DNA of 64,000 nt, taken from positions 27,034,570 through 27,098,569 of the forward strand of contig JAJEKV010000005.1 of the NCBI GenBank assembly GCA_021234155.1, in the 5' to 3' direction. A program made the translations under genes and the position numbers. The number at the start of each line of letters is the position of its first letter. The stretch's first letter is position 1. Below the pieces are notes generated by a model that had not been told where the DNA came from, searched no databases, and was given only the letters and a program-made list of their open reading frames with translations. Source of the DNA: Isoetes taiwanensis (Eukaryota > Streptophyta > Lycopodiopsida > Isoetales > Isoetaceae). Below are positions 23,934 to 35,104 of the stretch, piece by piece.

Positions 23934-24659
23934 GGCGTCGCGTGATTCAGAGCCGCTAAGGTTCCCGTTTCGTCTTGGATGCTTTCAAGAGAGATCTGCT
24001 TTTTGCTTGCAATTGTCTGAGCATCTAGTTGTGGCCTAGAGTCTCTAACACTCCGAGCTGCCTGTTTGGTCCTCCCAACGATTTGGCTTCTTTGGCGGTG
24101 GCCTCTTCAAGAGTTCTTGCCTCCATTGATGGTCAACTATTCGAGGCGCCTTTGGATCGATCTCACGGACTATTTGTGCGGTGCACTCCATGACAGCTTT
24201 AGAGATTAACTTAGAATTCAGCCTTATAACAAGGAAAGATTTGGACTACAACTTAGGAACTTCTAAAGAATATGGGTGCTTCTGTAGATTTTTAGCGGCC
24301 ACTTTTCTTAAATGTTAATGTATTATAACCATGTGTTATTAATTAAATATTTTTTATAGTCATTTAACTATATTTCAAATTTTTTCTATTTCTTTGTGTT
24401 GGTCATTTCGTGTCATTTTCTTTCCAAGTTCCCATTGAGCGAATTCTCGTTCAATTTTCACTTTTAAAATGGGGTTCACAAATAACTTGAACTCAATATT
24501 ACTAGAAAGTTTCTGACAGCAACTACCGTATGGGTTCTCCATCTAACTCGTGTTTGGGATGGCCCAACAACAAGCAGAGGACACAGAACTATCGTTCCTG
24601 CCCGTCCCCTATGGGCTCCTAATCATTGGAAGCAATACAACGAGTTAGAACTAGCAATG

Positions 24660-25556
24660 ACAACAATAAACTACCTTGAAGGGTAGTGTTAATCCATCCA
24701 TCTGTCATATCAAATACAACAATATGTCAACACATCAATAGAGCTCCTACACAGGCTCAGACTCGAGGGGGAAGTCGACTGATGGCCGGGGTCTTCAAAT
24801 ACAACGTACCGAGTTATGGCAATGACTTGAGCTGGCAATAGACAATAGTTAGGATTGACCACTCCATGTACCCCTCTTGTGCATACCTTGCAGAATGGCT
24901 AAATCAGGCTTCGTTGTGACTATAACCTGCCAGAGACACAACAGTCTCACGGTATCGCCCAATGAGACTACTCCAAGTTGCATCTCTCCGGTCCGATAAA
25001 GAAGAACGGGTCGTATCTCCCCTTCCCAGAGTGAAGTGGCTCCATGGACTGCTAGAATATCATCGCGACACGTGTTCTTACCCGACTGAACTCTCCAAAA
25101 CAAGAGTCAGGCTGACACCTTCAACTCTTAACACCATTGACCCAAAAATTGTTGAATTCATACCCGGTCCACATGAAGTGATCGACTATAAGCCCAACTG
25201 GGCGCACTCAATAGACCCTCCGCTTTGCCAATAATCCCGTTGTGTCGTGCTCAGTCACTCCATAGTCTCCATATCTTGATGGGCTCTATGTACATGCTGT
25301 ATATAATAAGAACTAAGGGGTCTAAACTAGGAGCAACATCTAAATAATGGCTATTAGGCCTCTACCCCACCAGCGAGTCACCTATAGGACGAGGCCACGT
25401 GGAAATGGCTTCCTTACTAAGGTTGGCTAAGTTACATAGCTAACTTGGCCATGCCCCCTCCCCATACTAATGTTTATAAGTCTACTAATGTAGGCTTGTA
25501 TGGTGACGTGGCCTAAAATATACGTATTTATACTATATATTTTAGGACAACGTCAG
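24660..25556 (-). repeat. Old LTR relic of the same chromovirus lineage
   Basis: The block follows the order of landmarks in the LTR at 27555. These include GGCTCAGACTCGAGGGGGAA near 24757 (GGCTCAGACTCAAGGGGG in the young LTR), a TGTGCATACCTTGCA segment, and TTAGGCCTCTACCCC near 25350. The end is GTGACGTGGCCTAAAATATACGTATT...ACAACGTCAG (25503-25556). It is much more diverged than the other copies and has lost a recognisable left end, so it is either an old solo LTR or part of a decayed element. Confidence 0.6.
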
Positions 25557-27549
25557 AAAACTTGATACCGCTGACAAGTACAAAGTCAACGTAGCATACG
25601 ATTGTACTTCTTCCCACATCAAGCTCAAGGTTATCAAACATAACCACACTAACATCCTCACACATGCCTGAAGGACTTGTTCTTACCAAAGCTCCAATAA
25701 TTCATATGGAGATGTCTTCATATGGCCATCCTAGCCAATCGAACAACCTTTATAACAAACACAGAAATCAAAGAGATGCTAGGACACCCTGCAAACTTTA
25801 TTTAAGCACTATTTAACATTTTTATGTTGTCATGTCGTAGTTGGATGGAATTGGCTTGAACTTGGCAAACAGCAGGCTCACCACTTACGTGGCTCAGGCC
25901 CTTTTCCCACGACCCCCATGTCTTAAATTTATTAAGATGTGGTTGGGCCACATAGGCATATAAGACACCTTAGTTTTTCCACTAAAACTTTTAAGACATG
26001 TCTTATATACATGCCGTACAACTTTAGAGTCCCATTTTCTTTCGGGGGAAATCCCCCGCCACAAAACAAGACATCAAAAGATGTCCAATCCAAGTCCTTC
26101 TTCGCTGAAATTTTAGCACGTCACAAAAAAGAGAGAGGAATTGCCGAACTGGAATTGGATCACTGGCTAAACTGGAATCGCAGGTGAGATTTAGAGGTCG
26201 CCACAGGTAGGAATTTGTTGCAAGTCGATTTGGCTGTGGTTGAAATTGGATGTGGTTGATTTGGCTGTGGTTGAAATTGAAGCCATATGATTGTTGCAGA
26301 TCGATTTGGCTGTAGTTGAAATTGAAGCAAGGCAGAAGAAGACACAATGGTGCAGGTCGAATTGAAGCAGCACAAAGCAGTGCAGCTCGATTTTGAAGAG
26401 TGCCAGGTTGAGCTTTGAATTTGCAGGTCAGAGGCATTCTGTGAAAAATCTGTAATGATATTTGAATTTTTTGTTTGCATTAGAATCTATGATGGTATTA
26501 CAATGCTCAGTTTTGTAGATTCAGCCAATCTCTTGAGTACTTTGTGCCTCCCATCAATAGATTCTTTAGATGGTCGAATTAGAGATTCCTGTACAACCTT
26601 TCACCCGCTCAGATCTCATGGGATTCAACAAAAGACCATCACAAGCATTGCAATAAAAAACGATACCCTTTGTTCCCTTTGGGTTCTGCGACAAGCAGAC
26701 TATTCCAGGCACTCGTAAGTGCTGGATCAACGTGCCATACCAATAACTATCCAATGATATGGTGGACGCTTGCTTTCATGTAAAATAGAAAAGAAATCCT
26801 CATTGAACAGGGAAGGTACCTTGTATTATGAGACTAAACCTGGAGCAGTTTCACCAATCTGTATCACCAAAGTAAGATAATTGCACAAAGTTTTCGATGA
26901 TAGAGATATTAAGATTTCGAATGGCAAAGCAACAAACAGACCTTGGAATCAAAAATATAAAGTGGGTCTTCATCATGCTGCAACCTCATGTAAGAAACAT
27001 AGTCTGAAAACTTCATGGGCAAATTCTTTCCATGTGCCTGTCGAAACTTTAAAAAAATGCCTCCATACTTTTCTTGGAAGTGACTAACAGTCCATCCTTC
27101 TTTGACAGGCCAGTCATCTATCAAGAAATTTACCCCAAAGCATTGCCATAAAAAACATACCTCCATCCTTTTATTCTGTGAATATGGGACACGTCTTATA
27201 TCAATAATGCATGTCTTATATAAGCCATGAGAAACTAATTTTTTTAAGACATGTCTTATGTATGACATGGAGCCCAAAATGATGTCTTACTAAAAATGTG
27301 ACAGTCGTAATGACCGGTTGTTGCAAATTATGCCATTATTCTGCCAAAATGATAAGGCAGAATAGAACTATAATTTCCTTGGTATTTTAAGGAGCGGCGC
27401 CACTTCCCTCTCTTGTTCCAGCCCTGCTTCCCTATCTTCCTTGTCTTGTTTAGCTCTACCCTGTTCCAGCCTTGCCAGAACTGCCATATCCCATCGTCTG
27501 CACCAACACAGATATGGCAGAAAAGGCACCAACACAGATATGGCGGCTC
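25557..27549. other. Repeat-rich intergenic region
   Basis: No supportable gene. AAGACATGTCTTAT-type palindromic motifs recur near 25990-26010 and 27205-27260 and could mark the ends of a decayed element of about 1.3 kb. CACCAACACAGATATGGC occurs twice near 27505-27545. The stretch ends at the target-site duplication of the large retroelement. Confidence 0.4.
26227..26324. repeat. Three-copy 22-bp repeat
   Basis: GATTTGGCTGTGGTTGAAAT plus TG occurs at 26227-26248, 26258-26279 and, with one change, 26303-26324. Spacings of 31 and 45 bases are not constant. Confidence 0.85.
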
Positions 27550-27554
27550 TGTTT

Positions 27555-29257
27555 TGTGACGTCCCATACTTCTTATACGATGCACACATCGTATCAGAAG
27601 ACGGAGCATTCCCCCTGACAGCCAAACTGACAGGGGCCATTCACCTGACACCGCTCCCAGTGGAATGAGCCAGCAAGGGAAGAGTGGATATGTCATTCAC
27701 CTATCTCCCTTCGGGTCGACCTAGCCGCGGAAGCGTGAATAAACATGAGCACATGATAACAGTATATCAATACAATCACCCCGAAGGGTGAACACATCAT
27801 AATCATCACATATACAACAACATCAACATGAACAATAACAACAAAAGAGATCCTACCAAGGGCTCAGACTCAAGGGGGTTTGACTGACGGCTTGGGCCTC
27901 TCGAAGTCATTGCAGACAGAATTCATGGCAATGGATTTGGCTGGCATAAGAACATAGCTGAGGGTACTCCACACCATCCGCCCCTTCTGTGCACACTTTG
28001 CAAGGTAGGTTGAAAAGTATTGGGACTGGGTCGTAGCCTGCCGAGTACATAACCAAGAGGACTACTACTGGGTTGCATCTCACCAGCCCCAATGAGGCAG
28101 GAGGAGAGTCACCTCTCATCCAGGGGCATGCATGCCCATCACAGGTGGCTAGAGGGCCACTGCCCTTATTCGACTTAACCTCATGGAAGGCGATGCATCG
28201 CCCCAAAGGTGTCGAGCTCATGCCTTGCCCACACGCAGTGGCAAGCCATATGTTAAGCCTAGCTCACTAAGGTTCCTGGTAGGCTTTACACACCAGAGGA
28301 ACCTTTCAGTGATGGGACAAGTCCCCCTTCTTCATCGGCCTAGCCCCTCCACCCACAACCAGGCGGGCTCTTTGTGCACAGGCCGCATGTAATTGGGAAC
28401 TAGTAGGCTACCTAGAATCATCTGCTACACAGGCTTTAGGCCTCTACCCCCCTTCCCAATACATGGAGGTCAAAGAGTGAAATACCAACATCATCACAGA
28501 ACTGAAATGAATAATAACATCTAATCTTTCTACCTAAACATCCAGAGTTAGGTTCCTTTGTTAGGGCTTATGATCTCGGGATCTGTAAGGCCTCTATGGC
28601 TGAACTAATATGCTAAACCAGCTTATTGCCTAGCCAAAAGGCGGCTTTGCACAACAGAATGACTAATTACCTGGTGCTCGACCTGCTCCATATCCTCGGG
28701 ACGCATCCATGCCTGTGATCCTGCTGAAGGCTGCTGCTACTGGAAGTTCTCTTGTGCAAAGGCGGCTTTACAGAGCCTGGCAATGCAAATTTGGGTCCTA
28801 GCTTGGCCGGAATGGCTCAAGAGAACCCTAAATGCGAAAGAAGGAAGGGAGCTCAAGGAAAACCCTAAATGCAAAGAGAAGAAAAGGTTTAGAGTTTAAG
28901 GGGAAAACCCTTATATAAAAACCCTTAGGGTTAGGTTAGACATTGGCCAAATGGGGTTTAGCCATTTGGCAATGGGGTCCATTGGGTTTATAATTGTGTA
29001 TGTTTATTTAACATGCACAACATTCGAGGTTGCCCCCCTAGGTGCAACTCTTGCCCCCTAGGTGCAACCCTTTACAGCTTCCAAGTATATGTCATTTGTG
29101 ACATGTACGTGTGACGTGGCAGTATAATATACGGATTCGGGTCGTATATTATGCTGGAACGTCACATTCTCCCCATGTCATTTGTGACATGTAATTAAGG
29201 ACGATGGCGTTATAATATACACGGATTCGGTCGGTATATTATCTTTGGAACGTCACA
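27555..29257 (-). repeat. 3' LTR of the outer chromovirus, with a duplicated U3 end
   Basis: The sequence matches 55280-56868 with scattered substitutions and small indels. The match ends in GTCACA at 29166. A second, diverged copy of the last approximately 90 bases follows (29167-29257) and also ends CGTCACA. The polypurine tract lies outside this second copy, so the LTR edge is probably 29257 and the U3 start is tandemly duplicated. Confidence 0.8.
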
Positions 29258-29271
29258 TTCTCCCCACCTTG
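29258..29271 (-). other. Polypurine tract of the outer chromovirus
   Basis: On the minus strand CAAGGTGGGGAGAA directly precedes the LTR start TGTGACG. The upstream GAGGACAGCAT is shared with the nested element's tract region, which confirms common ancestry. Confidence 0.85.
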
Positions 29272-29386
29272 ACTTGATGCTGTCCTCATAACATATCTTT
29301 GTATAATATCATACTATGGTGAGAGGCTCTTTCGTCCTCTACTTCATCATCTATTATTCACAAAAATTTTATGGCTTATACCATTA

Positions 29387-32300
29387 CTAGAAAAAGTGCC
29401 CAGCGTTGCTGGGCTTTTCCTTGGGATTAAGTTCTAGAGTTCTTAAAGGTATGGTTGCAAGGGCAAAGAATATTGATGGAGTGTATAGATGCGAAAGGTA
29501 GGAAATAAAACTACATGGTGCAAAAGTGTTGAAACTATTCTTAATTAAACTATGCTTATTTGCTCTATTTCCTTTCTCAATAGGGCATAAACTTATCTTA
29601 GAGATTACTTACAAAAACATTACCAAGGGCCATTTATTGATATTACATACGAAGGTGGTAATTTCGTTACGTGCTAACTTGCATTGGAAATCTGCAATGC
29701 TTATATCTTGCATTAACAACTCTACAAATGTGAAGTCTTATACAAGGACAAACACGTTTGAACCCATGAGTACAGTTTGAACCCATGGGCACAGTTAACA
29801 AAAATGGATAGACGATGATGTGACACATGGCATTAGCCTATAAGTAAAATAATTTTGATAAATGTATGTAAATTTCTTGCCTCCGATGATAATTTCATTA
29901 GTTCGTAACATTTCTAACATTGGTGGGGCAGAGTATTGCCTTAGTTATGCAAGACAGTGGAATCGGTACTACGCCAATTGCAAGCCCTTGAACGTTCATG
30001 GTTTGGTGAACCTTTGTTTCTAGGGACAACTTTGCCATATTGTCCTTGAAAGGGACAACACAGTGGAATCACCACAATGAGGATCATGGTCAGTTTGGTG
30101 AGGATCAAGAATGAAGCTTACAATCTTCCACCTTGAATTCTTTATGTAACCAAGGAATTGATTATGTTGTGGTCAAAGATTGTAGCAGCACCATGTTGAT
30201 GGATGGATTGGGTTAAGTTTCTATGTTTAGTTCTCTATTTCTATGTTTCATCCTGGCATGCATGTGCCGGATTTGGTGTTTGGAAGTGAAGAGTGATGAA
30301 TGAAATGAGCACGCACCATGTCATTCAGTGGGACCTGACCTTCCAAAGGACTTAACTTAAAATCCTTTCAACATAACGTGGAAGGTGCGTTTCTATATTT
30401 TTCAGCATGTTTCTAAGAGCATTCCCAAGATATTTGTAGTGGCTAAGTTATTGTGTTTCATATTTGTTTCTATGATTTCTTGTGTTTCTATAATTTCAAA
30501 GATGTATCTAAGAATATTCCTAAGAATGTGTGCCAAGGCACACATTATATAATACATAAACATTTGCATATAAATTAAATTACAAAGACATGTCGTTTTG
30601 GATTTCTGTACAATGGATACAATCGGACATACATCTTGATCTATTTCTTGGCCGCTTCTTGCCCGTGGACGAAATAGCTTGGTGATAGTTTTATGCTCGC
30701 AATCCTATGGTGTAAAGTAAATTGCAATAATTAGCGGATGGCCAAACACTAATATCAAATAGGTTATTTCGCGTCAAGCTACCCGATCAACTTCAAAAAC
30801 CATAGGCATGAGAAAAGGTTTGACATGGGTGTATGTGCCCTCACAATGAAAGACCCTTACGGCACATCCAGAGAGACATCGTAAAACCAAAAAGTTAGAG
30901 AAAGTATTCATACTTTTCACAACAAAGATCAAACAACGATAAATTAAATTGCCATGTGCCTTTGCATGCTTACAACTTGGAAGAAGACGATGTGGATCAG
31001 ATTGGTTGAACTTCACCGGGCCATCCCTCCGGTAGTATAGGAACCGATGGTCAATTAGAAAGTGATTATATTTGTTTAACCTTTTGTTTTGCTGAACTTC
31101 ATCCCACACACAGTGCCGGTCATAGTTATTTGAAATAGCATATTCATAACCTCCATGCCATAAAAAATATTCACGAATAGAAATTGGGTCACTCAAACAA
31201 ACGGACTTCTTGTCTAGCCAAATTGAATACACGTGCTAAATCGAAAGCGGGTTAGCCGATCTCAAAAATTTTATTTGAAGAGTGCATAAATCCAAAGTAA
31301 ACACAAAAACTGGAAAACCATATTATGTCTTTCAAGCATTTTAACGTAGGGTTTTCAAGTCATGCACATGTGCCATATGGCTAAGTTTTACGCCTCTAAA
31401 CATACAGCATAGTGCAAAGTGCATAAACCTGGCCTGCATTCATTTGATAGATACTTCCTATACAAAGGAGTTTGTCAGTACCTAGCAGAAGGAAATAAAC
31501 GATGAGCTAAGAACTTGAAACTTTGCCCAGCGCCTAAAGTAATTGTAAGGCAAAGTTTTTACAAGAACAATTCTCCATATTCCAAAAAACCCATTTTCAT
31601 CGACCTTGCCTTTCATGGTTCATAACATCGAGAAAGATTGATCCACGAACATTACAAAGCAAACCTCCCTCTTTAAGGAATTGGAAACCTGTAATAAGAT
31701 GTCAGACCACAAAAACTCGCATACATGCCATCCTCAGTTCATAAGCTTAAATGAAATGTCCTACCAAGTGGAAATTATGTCGCTCTTTTTTTTAAACTGA
31801 AATCTTATGCAGGTCCTATGTACTTGTTAAAGATGCATTGTTCAAAATATCCTTTTAAAGACATAAAGGCATCATCTTCACTTAGAAACCTTAAGTTACC
31901 ACTGAGAGAGAGAGAGAGAGAGAAAAAAAAAAAGTACATAATATGTAGCCATAAATCGATACCCATTGTCTTTTCAGATCTAGTGAGCTTTCTTTGGTTT
32001 TTCCACAAGTCTCTTGCTCTCTTTCTCTGTTCTCGACCTTCCAAATTTGGAGAAAGACCAGACCCTTGAGTGGAGGTGGTTGAAATTGGATGAAAAAATG
32101 CCAACATTTGATGCAGATGCAGTTTATCTTCCTTGATGACTGCTGATTTAAAAATTTGCTGACAAACAGAGGGAGTACTATAGTTCCTTCTCCAGGTTTA
32201 GAAGTCTTATGACCACCTCTCCTTTGGATGTCTCCAAGCAAAAGAATGGTGGAGGAAAAATAGTTGGTGAAAGGCGAGATTCCTCATCTTTCTTTATACT

Positions 32301-34590
32301 GTTCATCCAAAGGGCCATTAAGAAACTGAACAAAGGAACAACAAAGGAATGTGGGGACCTAAAGGCGAACAATCGATTCGGGGCATTGAGAGGAGAGACA
32401 ATGCTTCCAAATGTTATGATGTAAATACTAAACTCCCTTTGTTCAATACTTTGGTTAAACCAGCCACTTTGTATGGTGCACAGATTTGGGCTACTGATCT
32501 CAAAGAAGGTGAATGAACCAATTTGAAGAGCTCAAAATATTACTGATGTCAAGAATGATAAGCAAAACCTCATTCCCACATTACACAATGTTGGCAGATC
32601 AAGATGGTTTCCTTCGGAGCCTCGGAATAGCATGCCCTTGATAGTGCCGTTATAGACCCAATGAAGTGTAACATACAGAATAGAGATAGCTAATATGAGT
32701 GGAAAGATGTGAAAAGAAAAAAAAAAGGTCCCAGACCCTTGAATGGAAAAAGACAGGATGCTTTGAGGAAGGACAAAAATTCAGTAAAGCAATAATTTTG
32801 TTTGTTTCAGATTGGATATCCTGACTACAAACAAAGCTTATATTTTAATTGACAAACGAAGCTCTAAAAGTCTGAAAAAACGGCATACTCGCCATGTTCT
32901 AAATGCCGTCTTGTTATGCCATACTCGCTGAGGCTTCAGACATGCATGGTGATTGCATGCAAAAATACTCTGCTCCATCTTGTAGTTTCAACACATATTT
33001 CAATCTGTATTGAGTGGCCAACATTCAAAGCATGGGTTTTGGCAAGTAGAGATGCAAGAAGATAACAAAAGATAGAAGAGAGATATGGCACTGATTTGTT
33101 TCCTGTGAAAATGCAATGGACAACCCAACCTTCTATAATGGATGACATCTCAAAGTGCAAGGATATAAACATAACCGTGACCAGTTCAATGGCTCAAAAC
33201 GATCCACAGCATTTGCATGCATGAATAAGAACTTGAAAGTCCTAAACTATTAATCATCTTTATTGCAGGATAAATAAACCATACCTCCTCGCATTAGAAC
33301 TGGCCAGAAGAAGAATATGAGCAATATACCAGCAATTAAAAGATAAGATCTTCACTGGCATATAAAAGATAAGTTCTTCACGTTCTTGCCAAACCAGAAG
33401 ATCACTGAGTTTGTAAGTCATCTAGGTCACACAATCATCTGCAGACCACGCCAATGTCGGATTCATCTTTTAGCTCCTCTGTGTCTCCCTTTCCCATTGG
33501 ACAATAAGCTTCAATATATCTTTGACAGCATAACTGAATTGCAGATCCTGGGATGAATAGAGCTGCTCAAGCTTTAAACTTCCACAAGAATGCAAACAGG
33601 GAGGAAAGGAAAGGATGTTGGGCTTCTATGTAAGAAGCCCCTTCACTTCCATCAAAACTCGCACCAATAAGTAAAAATTCCTTCACCGCCACAAGAAACC
33701 CAAAGGACAAAGAAAGGGCCTCCCCGTGTCTAGCTTCCCGACCCACACCGATTATGAGAGCAACCAGAGTTGAAGAGCAAATACCAAATTAGCGCGGAAG
33801 CGGAAAGAGACTTGCAAAAAGAAAACCCTCAGAATAATGCCTCAAGCAAGCAGAGAGCGGTAGAGGAAGAAAACGACAACACCGGAATGAAGAAGGTAGA
33901 AGGAAAACTACGAACTTGCACCGACCGAGTCGGATGGTTGCAACGGAACCGATTTCAAGATGCAAAAGCTGCAAACATCCGGTCGAAAAAACAAAGAATC
34001 TAGCGAAGATATAATTGCAAGAATAACTTCGAGAATATAAAACTTCAAGATATATAGCGTAACTTTGAGTTATATCCCCTAATTAAGATATCTTTGTCGA
34101 TTAATAGGAAACACTTGAAACCTTACGTGCAAAAGAAGTGAAGAAGGACCAAACAACAACGGGGACAAATCCAGATCGCCGAAACCGATAGATGATCACC
34201 GAAGCACACCTCGGGGATTATAAACGATCGATCCTTGATAAAAATAGCCGAAACAAAGAAAACCCAAGGTAACACTTGAATGCCTAAGGGAAAAACACAG
34301 CAAACTGTGCAAACAAGGCCGGAAGTGACACAGGATAATTTGGGGCGACCCAAACGAACCAGCAAGGCTAAAAAACCTAAAAATGGCAGAAAACCAGAAG
34401 GATGGTCTACAGCAGGGAGTAGGAGACCAAAGCAGTATCGTGGAGACGAAGATGGAGAAAAACCGTTGCGTCCTTGCGTCCTTCCACAGATAGATCGAAG
34501 GGATAAAAATAATTTAAAAAAATTCAACGCGCAAGATTGCGCACAGACTATCACAAAACTCCTTTATTATTATATATAGATAGATATAGA
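29387..34590 (-). mobile_element. Helitron, 5.2 kb, inserted in the outer chromovirus
   Basis: On the minus strand it begins TCTATATCTATCTATATATA at 34590 after an A. It ends with hairpin GCCCAGCAACGCTGGGC (29414-29398) and CTAG (29390-29387) followed by T. The first roughly 80 bases (GTTTTGTGATAGTCTGTGCG and on) and the last roughly 30 match the Helitron at 10278-18122, while the interiors differ. That is the usual pattern of non-autonomous Helitrons with different captured cargo. The insertion lies between the pol region and the polypurine tract of the retroelement. No Rep/helicase is seen. A (GA)n run lies at about 31904-31922. Confidence 0.8.
30774..31232 (-). pseudogene. Captured DUF616 (TOD1/MUCI70-like) gene fragment
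   Basis: The minus-strand frame reads SIWLDKKSVCLSDPISIREY, then FLWHGGYEYAISNNYDRH and VWDEVQQNKRLNKYNHFLID with a YYRRDG segment. This matches the order of the plant DUF616 core: a WIDGK-like strand, a DP.QILERFLW-like helix, FAISKHYRR, EEAEANK..GKYDN..ID and FYRKEGL. A second piece near the end (VFHCEGTYTHVKPFLMPMVF to EVDR) resembles the conserved IREHIP...NEVDRF segment, after an intron-like interval. DUF616 proteins are Golgi glycosyltransferase-like proteins. This copy is partial, lies inside a Helitron and is presumably non-functional. Confidence 0.6.
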
Positions 34591-35104
34591 TTATAAACAT
34601 AGTTCCAAACTTTTCCTACTTAAGGTTCCACCTCGTTCCTTTACAACACATCATGACAAAATTATGTGTTACAAGCCTTCGCAGTGTGACCTTCCTGCCG
34701 CTAGACTCTCCTATTGGCCTGCAGGTCCAACACTACGTTAGTACACATTTAATTATTATAAAGTTGGTTGTTAGGGAACCACCCATTAAATACAATTACG
34801 TGAATGACAAGGCATATCTCCCGGCGTAGGAAGATTATGTTTCTTCCATCGTGGCCGTGGAGACAGTGCCCTATCATGCCTAGGATGCTCACTCATGCCT
34901 ACACCTTTAGTTGCCTTTGGCGTGGAGGATAGCGTCCTTCCCGTATTTGGGCGTGAAAGATAGAGTCCTGCCCGTACTAGGCATTGACTAGAGGTGCTTT
35001 CCTATCAATGCATACCTGAATGACCTCTTATCTCTCAAGGTCGTCTACTTCCGTGGGACGGAAGTAGACTTTTTAATCTACCTTCCACTCACCTATCGAG
35101 TCGA

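Noticed and set aside
27328-27696. 122-codon minus-strand ORF
   Set aside because: It crosses the target duplication and LTR start of the outer retroelement, so it is a chance ORF created by the insertion.
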